From: Gnetum montanum
Taxonomy: Eukaryota > Streptophyta > Gnetopsida > Gnetales > Gnetaceae
Direction of reading: 5' to 3'
DNA length: 64,000 nt
Assembly: GCA_015680685.1 (NCBI GenBank)
Contig: MNCI01012628.1
Coordinates: forward strand, 884,977-948,976
In this document: positions 34,022 to 45,852 of the stretch, piece after piece
Numbering within the stretch: position 1 is the first letter of the stretch
Layout of the letters: each line of letters opens with the position of its first letter
Translations under genes and position numbers: made by a program
Notes under the pieces: generated by a model
Database searches by the model: none
What the model was told of the DNA's origin: nothing
What the model saw: the letters and a program-made list of their open reading frames with translations, nothing else

Positions 34022-34594
34022 ATGAAGCCTCGCAAGCAACCCCAGAGGCGATTGAACCCGAAACTAAAACAAATAGTGAAAGAGGAGCTAGAACAGCTTC
34101 TCAAGGCAGGGTTCATTTACCCTATTGCTAATAGCGAATGGGTTAGCCCTCTTGTTATAGTACCAAAGAAAGGAGGTAAATGGAGGGTATGTATAGATTT
34201 TAGGCTATTAAATATGGCGACATTCAAAGATCACTTTCCACTACCATTTGTTGACCAAGTCTTAGACACTATAGCAGGGCATCACTATTATAGTTTTCTG
34301 GATGGATATAGTGGGTACAACCAAATACGAATTGCGCTAGAAGACAAAGCCAAAACAACGTTCACCAGTCCTTGGGGAACGTTTGCGTACAAACAAATGC
34401 CTTTTGGCTTATGTAATGCACCTGCCACGTTCCAACGATTAGTTCTAAGCATCTTTCAACAGCAAATAGGTAACGGAGTAGAAGTCTTCATGGACGACTT
34501 CTCCACTTATGGGACGAGTTTTGATCAAGCCCTCGACCGATTAGAGCAAGTATTGAAACGATGTGTTGAAACCAACCTCAAGCTCAACTGGTAG
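34022..34594 (+). pseudogene. Reverse transcriptase, element E
   Basis: A 190-codon open segment with RT motifs in order: LEQLLKAGFIYPIANSEWVS, PKKGGKWRVCIDFRLLN, YSFLDGYSGYNQI (first catalytic Asp), QMPFGLCNAPATF, and EVFMDDFSTYG (catalytic DD, FMDD variant). All three Asp residues are present. A TAG after LKLNW ends the segment, where relatives have Glu. Confidence 0.9.
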
Positions 34595-35458
34595 AAGAGC
34601 CATTTGATGGTTCAAGAGGGCGTTGTACTGGGGCACAAAATTTTACAATCAAGAATTGAGGTGGACCCAGAAAAAATTAAAGTCATTCAAGGAATTACCC
34701 GACAGCCGGAAACCGTTAAAGACATTAGGTCGTTCCTTGGACACACTAGCTACTACAGGAGGTTTGTCGCGAACTTCTCCAAAGTTGCCAAGCTGTTGGT
34801 AGAATTAACAAAAAAGGATGCACCATTCGAATGGACCAGGGAATGCGAACAAGCATTCCAAACTCTCAAACAAAGGCTTATGGAAACCCCTATTCTACAA
34901 GCCCCTGACTGGTCTAGGCCATTCCATATCATGACCGATGCATCTAATTATGCCTTAGGAGCTGTACTGACACAACTAGATGAACAAAAACGACCTTATT
35001 ACATCCATTGTGCCAGTAAGAGTATCATCAGTTGACAACTTAACTACACGACTACAAAAAAAGAATTAATGGCTGTAGTGTTTGCACTGGATAAATTTAG
35101 ACACTATGTATTGGGTTACAAGGTATACGTCCATACAGATCATAGTGCAATTAGATTCCTTATGAACAAACCAACGGTTAGCCCACATATCATACGTTGG
35201 CTGGTAATTCTTCAGGAGTTCGATTTAACAATTGTAGACAGTAAAGGCACCGAGAACATAGTCGCCGATCACCTATCTCAGTTGCGTTGGGACAACAAAG
35301 AGGATGAATATGCAATATCAGACCATTTTCCTGATGAAACCCTCTTTGCTAGTGCAATAAATAATCAACCCACAGAAATCAATTGGTATAGTTGCATTCT
35401 CACTTATCTCACTTCACAACAAATACCACAGGGGTGGGACTTTAGGAAGAAACAATAG
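34595..35458 (+). pseudogene. RT thumb and RNase H, element E
   Basis: Continues in frame: LMVQEGVVLGHKI and VKDIRSFLGHTSYYRRFV (thumb/connection), then RNase H with MTDASNYALGAVL, TTKKELMAVVFALDKFRHY, VHTDHSAIRFL and ENIVADHLSQL. The four acidic residues are kept. A TGA at 35033 and a TAG at 35456 interrupt. Confidence 0.88.
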
Positions 35459-36283
35459 TTTCTTCACAAAACCAAGTACTTCATGGAAATCAAGGGACAA
35501 CTTTATAAAGTCTGTCCTAATGGCTTGGTTCGATGGTGTGTGCCCAATCAAAATCAATTGAAAGTTCTCCAGGATGCTCATGAGGGCCCTTGTGGGGATC
35601 ATTATGCCAGGAGACGAATGGCCACTAAGGTCCTACTTGCAGGATATTATTGGCCAACACTATTTCGGGACACCCATCATTTCGCCCAATCCTGTGAACG
35701 ATGTCAACATGATGGTGGAATGACTACTAGAATGGAGGGTTCGCAACAATGGATTCAACCTTTAGAACCCTTCGATATATGGGGAATAGATTTTATGGGA
35801 CCGATTATACCAATGTCCAACGGAAAGGCATATATAATTGTTGCTGTTGATTACTTAACCAAATGGGCTGAAGCAGTAGCTGTAATAGACTGCACATCAT
35901 CTACAGTCGCATGATTTATACAACAAAAAATTGTTAACAGGTTTGGTGTTCCACGTGCACTTATTTCTGATAATGGGACACACTTTACAGGTGCAACCTT
36001 TCGCAAAATGATGCAACGCTTAGGGGTTGAGCATAAATTGACCACACCTTACCACCCCCAAGCCAATGGTCAAGCCAAAGTTACTAATCGGGAGATTACA
36101 AGAATATTAACACGAACAATTAGCAAATTTAGGCGAGACTGGAGCATGAAACTAAATGATGCTCTTTGGGCATATCGTTCTACTTGGAAGCTCCCTACAA
36201 GGTATTCTCCCTATGAGCTAGTGTATGGGAAACTTCCAAAACTCCCCATACAGAATGAGCTCCGTACATTATCCATGGCTTGA
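35459..36283 (+). pseudogene. Integrase, element E, catalytic Glu replaced
   Basis: The zinc-binding HHCC domain is visible (HEGPCGDHY ... CERCQ), then the core: WGIDFMGPI with the first catalytic Asp and ISDNGTHFTG with the second. In the third motif NGQAKVTNREI, Lys stands where relatives have Glu (NGQAEV/NGQVEV), so the DDE triad is incomplete. TGA at 35912-35914. The C-terminal YELVYGKLPKLP is typical of Athila-type integrases. No chromodomain follows. Confidence 0.87.
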
Positions 36284-36660
36284 GAACTTCACTTGGATCT
36301 CGACCTAGCACAAAAACAACGGTTAGCAACTTTGAATGTGTTAGATGAGAATAGATTGGTTGCACTATCGTTAAATGAGTTGCACAAGGCACACAGTAAA
36401 CAACATCATGACTTACGGATCTGAAGGTTTAGGTACCAACTAGGAGATAAGGTCCTTTACTAGCCCCCCACACATGTACCCCAACGTACAAAGTTTCAAA
36501 CCTTGTGGGAAGGGCCTTATATTATTCATACTACCTTCCCCTTTGGGGCCATGATGATCTATAAGCCTGACAACCCGGACAAAAGGTTATTGGTTAATGT
36601 GCAACAAACAAAACCTTTCCATGAATCTGCAACAGCCAGTACAAGTTACAACTCCACCAA
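36284..36660 (+). pseudogene. Integrase C-terminal tail, element E
   Basis: After a stop at 36281-36283 the frame continues with ELHLDLDLAQ, a charged helix, FRYQLGDKVL, and WEGPYIIHTTFPFGAMMI (the GPF/Y-like segment common in Ty3 integrases), ending near KPFHES. Confidence 0.65.
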
Positions 36661-38643
36661 CGGTCAACCTCGCTCGTTATTTCGAATCTCTCCCTTACAA
36701 CTCAGTCATGGGGGAGATGGCCACTATGCTAATCATATGGGGCCCTCAGTTCTTTTAAGTTTTTGTTTTACACATTTTTGTTTTACAATGTTTTTTTCTT
36801 ACACGATTTTGTTTTTCAAATTTCTTTAATTTTTCTAGTTTTTGTTTTACATCATCGTTATACTTTTCCACTTTGTGTGTGTATGTGTGTGATCCACCCT
36901 GTAAGTTTGTCCCATAATAAGTGTTCAGTATGATGGTATGAATTGTTTTCATCTCGATTGCTAATGTTTGGTTTTTACCTTTAAGTCCCAATGTTGATAC
37001 TAAGATATGTTTCTTTTGATATGGCAGGCAATGAGATCACTTCATCCATCCCTCCACCAGTTTCTATGGTTTCTCTCAGCTTGGAAATGTACAGTCCCCT
37101 TCTTAATAAGAACTTTAACGAATCAGTGACTGGGTATTTCTCAAACTAAGGAAGGACTCACGGATTGCAAAGGGTGTGACTTCAAGGGAACTTGATGCTT
37201 TTGTGTTGGTCATTCTCTTGAGCGCTTGGATGTTTTCTTCTTGAGTTTTCTTACCGTTCCGATGTTACCCAATTATCGGAAGCTGAGACAATAAAAATAA
37301 GAAATATTTGCATGGTGTGGTTCTCACGCATAAAAACACAAAATGAAAAAAAAAACGAAAAGTGAGAATTCAAAGCACATCCTTTAGATGAAATAAAATT
37401 TGGGCTACAAGCACTAGTTATGGAACCAAAAGTATTCCCTCTAACTAAAGCCCTTCTCGCTTCCCATTTTCTTATTTTTTTCGTCGAAATGGTGGTGGCT
37501 CTTGGGAGATGCATTATTGTTATCCAAGTGGATGGTTTAGCCGAATGCATTGATGCGAAGTCACTGAAAGTGGTTAGTTTGAGGCCAGAGTTGAAATGAG
37601 ACTTGCCAAGTCACATTAATCATAAAACACACAAGGGGCTATACACCACCTTGTCCTTGGGATTCCATTCCATTCTATTCTCTCCATCCTTCTCTCCATT
37701 ATTCACCTCATTACTGGTTGTATCATTAGTGTATATATTTTGGTTGATACATTGTTTTCTTTTTGGTAAATTCTTGCGATTAAGACTTTAACTCTTATTC
37801 CAAATGACATTCCCAGAGCCTACGAACTCTTTGAATATGGGATTGCTAGGGCATTAAGGGCATGAGCCTACTTTGGGGAGGACCCACTGTCGTTCCTATT
37901 TGGTGCATTAGTTAACTTCTTTTCCCTAACAATTTTGCAATTAATTTCATTTTGTTCATTTTCATCTGGACATCTGTTTCATCGATGCCATAGTTGTCTC
38001 TTTTTGTCTCTCTTTCTTACTCCTTTTCTTTCTCCATTCTAACGCTACCGGAGCTTCACGATTAGTCATGGGGGTACGAGGCCTGATTTTTCGATTTTCT
38101 CCTAGCCCCGAAATTTTTTATTTTCTTCCTAATCCCTACACCTTCAGTAGTCATCAGTAACATATTCCCATATCCATATCAGCCATACCACAACCCAGCC
38201 AATGGACTTACACTGCAGCAAGGTATCAACTACATTGAGATTCATTTACCTTTGCTAATTAAGATTGTGTTGTGTGTGTAGATGGTAATCATATAACCAA
38301 CGGATTGGATCTGGAGCTGGAGAAAACACTTGGAATGGAGCAGTACTGGAAGCAGCTATGCAAGGAGCAAGATGGATAGCACGCTTACCGAAGAACAACG
38401 AAAAGTGCAATCTTGGCGTTGGCAGCAGCAACACTTCTTTCTATCTCTCTCTCTTTCTCTCAAGCTGCCAACAAAGGCCTGATGTCATTGTAATAAGGTG
38501 TTCATCCTTGTTGTCATGAACATCAGTTTTGTAAAGTCTTGTAATAATGATCCATTCACGTGTCATCCCATTAGTTCCATTTTCCTCAATAATTCCATAC
38601 CTTCCCGATATTATTGTAAGGAACTCAAGGATGAGTTTTCATT
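36661..38643 (+). other. Long noncoding 3' region of element E with two internal polypurine tracts
   Basis: Tracts CAGTCATGGGGGAGA (36703-36717) and TAGTCATGGGGGTA (38063-38076) match the genuine one at 38644-38657, and A keeps both at equivalent places. Apart from the 62-codon ORF no coding sequence is visible. Confidence 0.65.
37603..37791 (+). CDS. Short conserved ORF with a hydrophobic segment (62 aa), element E copy
   Basis: Same length and nearly the same sequence as the minus-strand ORF at 6530-6718 of A, in the same place relative to the 3' LTR. Hydrophobic segment LVVSLVYIFWLIHCFLF. Function unknown; possibly not translated. Confidence 0.3.
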   Translation: MPSHINHKTHKGLYTTLSLGFHSILFSPSFSPLFTSLLVVSLVYIFWLIHCFLFGKFLRLRL

Positions 38644-38657
38644 CAGTCATGGGGGTA
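38644..38657 (+). other. Polypurine tract of element E
   Basis: CAGTCATGGGGGTA abutting the 3' LTR. Confidence 0.85.
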
Positions 38658-39619
38658 TGATGAGACGTGATATCGTCACGATATCGCATCCCATGCGCGA
38701 TATCGCATCGTCCCCTGCGACATCGCGTACGCGATATCGTGGTCCGCCGCCAAATCTATAAATAAGAGGCGGCACTCCCCTTATTTCCCATCCTAGGCTT
38801 AAAGTAGGGAAACTCTAGCAGTTTGATCACTCCAGAGATAGAATATTTTCCATGTGCCCATAGTAGGAGTCCCCAAGTGAACGGATCTTTATTCGAGCAG
38901 CTTTGTACCTGAACGCAAGTTGTGTACGGCAATAAAGACGAGCTCTATGGATAAACCTTGCAGTGCATGGAATAGGTTTATTACATGTTATTTCCTACCT
39001 GTTATTTATTACCTACATTAGCCCGACATGAGTACAACTTGGTTACGAGCATTGACGAATGTGTACGGCTAACCAAGGAATCGGCTACTCATCGTGATTA
39101 GATTCTCTCACCCTCAACTCCTAGAACGCGAGATGAGTACGACTTGATTACAAGTATCTACGGGTGTGTATGGCTAGTCAAGGAATCGGCTACTCATCAC
39201 GTTTAGGCTAGTTAAGTGCCTCAGTACGACCACTTCGAGCACGTGCGTTACGTGCGGTGATCCCAGTAACGATTAGCATTTGGTAGCCATAGTTGCATAG
39301 TTCAGGGTGTGTACAGTAAGTGGGAACGGATGCTGACGCTAGTTAATTTAGACTTAGGTCCTTAGTTAGAGTTAGTTAGTTCTTTCAACCCTTCACCTCA
39401 TAGCATAGGAGAAAAACCATAAAAGATATAAAAATCATATACCTCAGACTTACTTAACCATACACCATGACAACAACAAGTAAGTTTGGGAAGACAACAA
39501 ATGATTAACCCAAAGTGTTCCATGGGGCGTTTAGGCATTTAGTCTGCAGAGTTTGACCGAATCGCGTGTGCTATGCTCATTTCGTATGGTTGAGTGTAGG
39601 GGTACCTCGCCACTCATCA
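38658..39619 (+). repeat. 3' LTR of element E
   Basis: 962 bp, TGATGAGACGTG to CGCCACTCATCA. U3 palindromes GTGATATCGTC, ACGATATCGC, GCGATATCGC and GCGATATCG lie at 38667-38741, followed by TATA box TATAAATAA at 38757-38765. Followed by GAGAG, the presumed target duplication whose left partner is lost. Confidence 0.92.
38757..38765 (+). promoter_or_regulatory. TATA box in LTR of element E
   Basis: TATAAATAA then GAGGCGGCACTCCCC, identical in layout to A. Confidence 0.7.
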
Positions 39620-40855
39620 GAGAGCATTATTGGATGCTTTCAAACTTCTACCAAAAGTAGCAGTAATAGCAGGTCAACCTCAGTTGCCTCTACTGCCACC
39701 AACGTTAGAATTGGGTAAAGGACCTTCAATGCCATAGGAGCTTTCACCTATAGGCACTATTTGAGAATTCACCCTATCTTTGGCAACTCAGCAACACCTA
39801 ATGAAAGTTTTGTAAAGTGTCCAATTTTGTTGTAAAGGACACTAATTTTTGTAATCTCGTACAATTTGACACTTAGAGTTAGTGGAGTTAGTTAGTTAGT
39901 CAATTAGTTTTTTTAGTAATTAATAAATTCCATACTTCCCCAAATTTTGTAAGAAGCTCGATCCTACTTTTATTCACTCGAGGATGAGTTTTCAATCAGT
40001 CGTGGGGGTATGATGAATTGTAAAAAGACATGCTGCATTGATGGACATGCATTGACATATGTAGATGTATCCCTATCAACGCAGATGTAGGCAAAGCCTA
40101 TATAAATGCGATCACCACTCGCATTTATGACATCTGAAGTTAGTAGCATAGTGAAGGCCTTGCAATTTAGTTTTTCCAAAGTTGGAATATTTTCCCTGAG
40201 TGCCCACAGTATAAATTAAAGAGATTGTATGAAGCTTTATTTGAATGTCATGTACTTGAATGCATTGGCGTAAACAACAATAAAGTCGAGATTTTTGATA
40301 TTCATTGCAACCCTTGGATTAATTTAATCTTTCCTATTTGCACTTTGCTTTTAATGCACTTTGCTTTCATGATTTTACTTAGTTAATATACTTGATATTA
40401 TATATATAAGTATGACCACTTCAAGTATAATGTATTGTAGTTGGTATCCCAATAGTGGATATTTGGTATGCCTAGTAATGTCCACTTGATAACCCAGTAG
40501 TATTGATATAAGTTCAGAATGTGTGAATGATTACTTATGTTAGGATACTTAGTCACTAGATTAGATAATTAGCTAAATAGTTAATTACTAATTCTTAATT
40601 TATTCATCTAGCCATTTGGATAAAAAATATATAAAAATACAAATAAAAATAAACACCATAAGCCTTAACTCACATTTAACCATGTGTATTTATGACATAA
40701 GTGTGAGTTGGGAAGACAATGATTATACAACCTCTTGCTTCATAGTTTAAGACTATGGACAAACTTAGGAACTAAAGTTCATAGAATTTGACTGGACTGC
40801 ACATGAACACTTATGATTTGTATGATTGGGCATAGGGGATACTCGTTGCTTATTA
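39620..40855 (+). mobile_element. Third Athila-like relative H, 3' end
   Basis: Short interior (39620-40010) with the end of a proline-rich ORF (LPLLPPTLELGKGPSMP), then GAGGATGAGTTTTCAATCAG and polypurine tract CAGTCGTGGGGGTA, and an 845-bp LTR (40011-40855) that starts TGATGAATTG. The LTR has TATAAAT at 40101 and ends GGGGATACTCGTTGCTTATTA, a diverged version of GGGGTACCTCGGCACTCATCA. The GATATC palindrome cluster is absent from this LTR. Element E is inserted at its left. Confidence 0.72.
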
Positions 40856-42079
40856 CGTTCCAACACCCCATTGTAGTTGAAGGGGAAGAGGAGAGAGGGG
40901 TGTAGTGTGGCATGCTAAGGTTGGGGTGGGGTGTTGATCCCCAAAAATAAAATTATATTATTAAAAAGCTACAAAAACAACAAAGAAAAGGAAAGATTTA
41001 ATAGTTTTGGGATGCCCTTGTAGGCTTTCAACTTGACAACCAACCCTAAAAACCCTCTCCTTTGGGGTAGGAAATAGATCAGGCTTCTGTATTATCTAGA
41101 AGCACCCTTGTTTGTTTTCACTTCTCACTAAAGGTTTCCTTGTTGACAGCTAGAAAAAGCAAAACAAAGTTATTTTGAGTAGCTATATACTTAGTTGAGA
41201 AACTATATAGATTAGCTATACATTTATTTTATATATATCTCTTGGTTTAGCCAAGAAAATTTTTTCCTTTTCAAAATGTCAAATCTTCTCCATGACCAAT
41301 ATATATTAGCCCGTCACGAAAAATATTTACCGTAACGGAAACAGGATCCCTTAGCGTTATGACAAAAATGAAATTATTTAGTGGTAGTCGGCCTCAGCTA
41401 AAATGAGTTAACCAGGGAACTGATATGCACCGGAACCTTCGTTACGTAGAGCCAATAAAAATACGGCGAATAAGAAAAAGTTTGAGATGAGGTTGCAACG
41501 TGCAACACAAATCTTATAATAACAGCATGGTAATGTAATGCCAATCAATCATTGCTTGACTGTGAAACGCAAAAGCTACCGCACGAAACTAGAATCATCA
41601 AAATCCCGCTTAGTTTTAGTTTTATTTCAGTTTGTCAGGGAAAGCAAACAAAGATTTACTTTGTTGTGGAATGATTTGCTTCTCCTCTCCTCTGAAGTCT
41701 AAACCACGCAGAGCTTCTACATCTTTCCTCAAACACGGATCGTAACCCAACTTTCATTATACATCATGTTCATTAAACCCTGTTTATCTTCTTCCTTGTG
41801 GAATTAAACCAGTGTACTAGATATAACTATTTTCAGAGAATAATTTTATTTTTCTTGAATTGATTGAGCGTTCTGCATATTTTGAGGAAGGGCTAAATAA
41901 ATCCGGTTCATTTTTCAGTTCTAAACGCATAAATAAATACCTTCTATTTTTGATTTTTCGAACCAGGGTCATAAATGCATCAGAGAGACCGACGCTGTGA
42001 TTGAGTCTCATCAGGATCTGCCACAAGCAAGGATAGCTAACAGTTTCTTGCGTAGACTCTCAGATCTCTGCTGTTAAAC
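40856..42079. other. Upstream region of the RRM gene
   Basis: Apparently single-copy sequence with no transposon signature after 40855. AT-rich from 40960 to 41300. The part from about 41950 is likely 5' UTR or proximal promoter. I see no convincing TATA box. Confidence 0.4.
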
Positions 42080-42490
42080 ATGGTTCGTCTTTTTCCCTTT
42101 TGAAATCTTATGCGCTGTATTAAAACCCTTAGATCTGCTGTTTGTTGGCAGAGCAGGTTTGGTTTAATTAATCTTTTTTCGCCTTATTTTCGATGTCAGT
42201 CGACGACTGTTAAAGTTACGAATCTGTCTCTGCGAGCAACGAAGTGGGACGTGGAGGACTTTTTTTCCTTCTCTGGCGAGATTGAACGCGTCGATTTGCA
42301 AAAGTGAGCACAATTTTTCAACATTTTGTTAGGAATGCTTACGACTTTGACTCTGTATGTTTCGCCATGTTTAGTGAAGTAATCAGATCTTGTCCTCTCC
42401 TTCTCAATTAACAGGGATACTGAGCATTCACAAATAGCACATGTTACCTTTAAGGATCCGCAGGCGCTCGATACTGCCCTGCTATTATCT
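42080..42490 (+). CDS. BPA1-like RRM protein, first three coding exons
   Basis: Coding exons fit 42080-42082 (ATG only), 42200-42303 and 42415-42490, with introns 42083-42199 (GT..CAG), 42304-42414 (GTGAGC..ACAG) and a donor GTATGT at 42491. The joined protein starts M-STTVKVTNLSLRATKW and continues DVEDFFSFSGEIERVDLQKD and AHVTFKDPQALDTALLLS, an RRM with RNP2-like VKVTNLS and RNP1-like HVTFKD. This resembles plant binding-partner-of-ACD11 (BPA1-type) proteins, regulators of cell death and defence. Phases join cleanly and no stop interrupts. The next exon, expected to continue with a GATIVD-like strand, was not found downstream, so the third intron may exceed 21 kb, or the gene is truncated. 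Confidence 0.8.
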
Positions 42491-44251
42491 GTATGTTAAA
42501 GTACCTTACTACACCTTCAATCTTCGCAGCGATTTTATGCATTTGTTTATTGAAATATTTTTCTAAATCATATATTTCTTTTGTTCTCGGTAGGTTTCTT
42601 GAACATCACATCGAAATTTTAACTTTACGAATTATCTTTATGATATATGCCCTTTCGATTTCTGATGCATATACTTGAATTTTGAAATTTACGTTTATGA
42701 TTAAAAGTAAATTTCATTATACCAAAAGTTCTGTCTAATGTTGCATAGCATTTTAGAAATTAGATTCCTTCCTGTAAGTTTCTGTTCGGTATTTGTGAAT
42801 GCTGGAATGACTAATGAAAGTGTCTTGTGAATGTTCCTCTAGTTTCGAGGCGTTTAAACTAACTGGATAATATAGTTTATAGAACTTTTTTTTATTAAGT
42901 GCTGCGTTATTTTTCCTTTTTCATCTGCAGATTCTAACTGTGAAATAGTTTTCTATACAACCGAAAAAAATGAGCAAAGAATCGAACTTGAATGGTTTTT
43001 ATTTGTTACATGAAACTGCAGTACTCTGAACAGAAAGTTCTTTTCTTACCCATCAAGAATTACGTGACACATAGAACATCATATAACGAGATTGCATTGA
43101 TGATTTTTCCCTTTAAGACTGTAGGAGAGGAAATTTATTATCCCCTCTAGGACTAATTTTTTAATGAAAAATTATTTGCATAACACAATGCTTGAAATTG
43201 GGGTTATGTTTTTTTTTTCATGTTTATTTTATGTAAACTCTTTTTATTGGCTTTTAGGCTTTAAGATTATTAGAAAGAGTAAAGCTTGAAGGCAATCTTT
43301 TATTATAATTTGTCAGCCATACACATGTATGGGATATTTTCACCTTTTTACTGACTGTTCAGTGTTTTCTTAAAGCAAAAATTGAACTGTGATTTCTAGT
43401 AGGTGATGTTACCAAATATAAATCATCTGGTTTTAACACTGCGGATTATAATATTGGTGTTATACTACAAGGAGGAATTAAGGTTCCCTGGTCTAATTAT
43501 GAAATATTTAATTATGTGTTGGTAATTTTTGGTGAGAGATGTGAACTTAATTGTTTTAAAAATTAATGCCAAGAATCTAATAGTAAAGTTGTGATTGTTT
43601 TATCAGGCAGACATGATACTCAGGAAGATTCTGTTTCAACCTTATTATGGTTTCCCGGAGTAGGGACTATTAAATAACAAAAAGTCTTTTTACAATTGAA
43701 ATCTGATCTGTGATGCTTTGGTAGAAGTAGAGAATCACCTGGTCCTGAGCATTAGTTTGTAACTTAAATTGGTGAGTTTGTTATTTTATTACCGCTAGAA
43801 TAATCTAAGATTGCAGCATGCAAAATATTGGATAGCTACATACTTTATCTGGTTTAACAAGATGGTCTTTACTAGCAACTAACAACGGAACTCGATGAAA
43901 TGGTCAGTTGCTTAAAAATTATTAAAAGTAAAATATACAAACATTTCTAAATTTTCCATCAATAGTTAAATTGATCAGCATCTGGCCTAACAGGATAGAA
44001 AACAAATGCAGCATACTTCAAAAAGCTTTTAACAATTGCAAATTGTGCCTAGGCTAGCTATGAGGCCTAAAATATTCATTTGAAGTACCATTTGCTAACT
44101 AATTGTGCTGTTATGCTATTATGAGCTAGAGGTGGTCTGTGGCATGAGTCCTTTTATCTCCTTTAAATTTCCTAGCGTTCTCTTTGCTATCATTGTGTGT
44201 GTGGAGCTTGAAGAATGATGACTTTCTTAGACACACGCATAGAGTTCTGCC
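42491..44251 (+). other. Intron 3 of the RRM gene, left part
   Basis: AT-rich sequence with no ORF or clear repeat, starting with donor GTATGT. It probably continues beyond the transposons to the right. Confidence 0.5.
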
Positions 44252-44569
44252 TGTTAAGGCCCATCAACAATAACAGATTCTGTTATTAGAAACAAAATAC
44301 TAGCACAAAGGATTAGTGCAATTGAAACAAAGTCAAACACATCTAAAGTCATAATGAATGGTGGGAAATTCAAAGCAAGTCTTGAGCCCCTAACAAACCC
44401 AGGCAAACATGTAGGTAATCAATTTTATTATTGTTCATCTCAGTTTATACATGTGGTTGCTTTTGTGTTAACCCAGGGTTCATTTAGTTTAGACATATTC
44501 TCCAATCGCTTGGAAAATTCTAGAAAAGTCTAGTGGCTAATAATATTGACATTGTCATCTTTTCAAACA
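44252..44569 (-). repeat. 3' LTR of element I
   Basis: TGTTAAGGCCCATCAACAAT ... TTTCAAACA; aligned with 45853-46157. Confidence 0.7.
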
Positions 44570-44689
44570 ATCACTTTGTCAATGCTAACATGAGGAACAA
44601 ACTTGGGAAGACAATTCTTACTCAAATTCCATCTCAAAATGTGCACTATTCAATTTCATTCCACTTTTGAGAATAAATGCGCAACAATA

Positions 44690-45120
44690 AATCTTAGCAA
44701 CAGATCCACAAGGATAGTCCATCCTGAAGAATGACATTGAAATTGTAGCACTGTTTTGTCTTCTAAAGCCAGTAATGAATCTATAAGAGCAATCCATCTT
44801 GTGAAACAACAATAAATATTGCAAGAATAATATATTCTGTGAAACAACAATGAAGTTGCCTGAACAACCTATTTTGTAGAAACAACAATGAATCCCACAA
44901 GAACAATTCATTTTGCGAAATAGCAATGAACCTGCAAGAACAACTTGTGTTGCAAACACAGCAACAAGTCTCCAAGAACAATCCATCTTTTGAATATAGC
45001 AATGAACCTTGTAAGAATAATCCGTCTTGCAAAACTTGTTTTGTGAGAACAACAATGAATTTTGCACAAACAATGTCTTGCAAAACAACAGGGAACCTAC
45101 TGCAGAAACCATGGGTATCA
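44690..45120. repeat. Degenerate tandem repeat of about 38 bp
   Basis: About ten diverged units with consensus near AACAACAATGAATC-TGCAAGAACAATCCATCTTGTGA. The array fills a third of element I's interior and generates a 245-codon minus-strand frame (44618-45355) of Cys/Phe/Leu repeats that I do not regard as a gene. Confidence 0.7.
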
Positions 45121-45852
45121 TTGATCTAATCACAGATCCTTGCAAACTAGGAGTAACTACTTCTAACATGGCTTCTAGCCACTCTTGGCTATAAAGCCAA
45201 CACAACCAGCTGAAGCCACCATTGTATGCTGCCCTAAACACCAAAGTAAAATCTTCTCCTTTATTGTTTGTGCTATTGTCACTGCTTGCAGCTTTTGCAA
45301 TTGTGGCCATGCCGCACACACATGCATTGCCAGTGACTTTACTGTCATATTGCAATCCTACTATATCTCTTGCTGTGCTGCTATCATCAATGATTGAGTT
45401 GTAGCAAATCCCACCAAACGGTAACCCTGTTTGTCACCAGCCACAACATAATTTTGCATTTGATGCTACCAAGTCCCTTAAAATTGTGTTTCCCTTATTG
45501 TTGAACTACCTATTGAAACCTTTGCTCACCAATTTGGAGAATGTGCATGTTGTTAAAATTGCAATTATGAATGATGTGCTCATCACAATAATATCTTTCC
45601 TTGTCACTATGCATGAGCTTCTTGTTATTGGAATGAAACTCTCATCTGTTGCAAACCCTCACAAACTATCAATGAAGCTATCCTTTGTCTGCATGTGCCT
45701 TGCACCAACTTGGATCTGATGAATTACTTGCCAAATCTATGGCTAGCATACTTTTGCTTGTTGCTCAGTGCCAATGTTGAATCACACAAGTCCTGATACC
45801 ATTGCTACGTTGCATATAACTTGCCATTTGATTTTACAAGCTTCGATACCAT

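Larger units (their letters stand above)
31674..39619 (+). mobile_element. Athila-lineage Ty3/gypsy element E, 5'-truncated
   Basis: Contains gag, linker, protease, RT, RNase H and integrase in Ty3 order, a 2-kb noncoding region, polypurine tract (38644-38657) and 3' LTR (38658-39619). The 5' LTR, primer site and gag start are missing. Homology to A begins at about 31674 in the middle of gag, directly joined to G in a short shared AAGGCAT. The RT and RNase H sequence style (LNW.KSHLMVQEGVVLGHKI; ALDKFRHYVLGYKV) is that of the Athila branch. It represents the autonomous relative from which A and C lost pol. At least six in-frame stops in pol show it is dead. Confidence 0.9.

Noticed and set aside
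36755-36991. Minus-strand ORF after the integrase of E
   Set aside because: Low-complexity K/N/T-rich translation of a T-rich noncoding stretch.
42110-42307. RRM gene start at the upstream in-frame ATG (MRCIKTLRS...)
   Set aside because: That frame runs through the predicted intron. ATG at 42080 followed by GT, and CAG before the TCGACGACT exon, gives the family-like start MSTTVKV.
44618-45355. 245-codon minus-strand ORF rich in Cys, Phe and Leu
   Set aside because: It is produced by the degenerate 38-bp tandem repeat inside element I and resembles no protein family.
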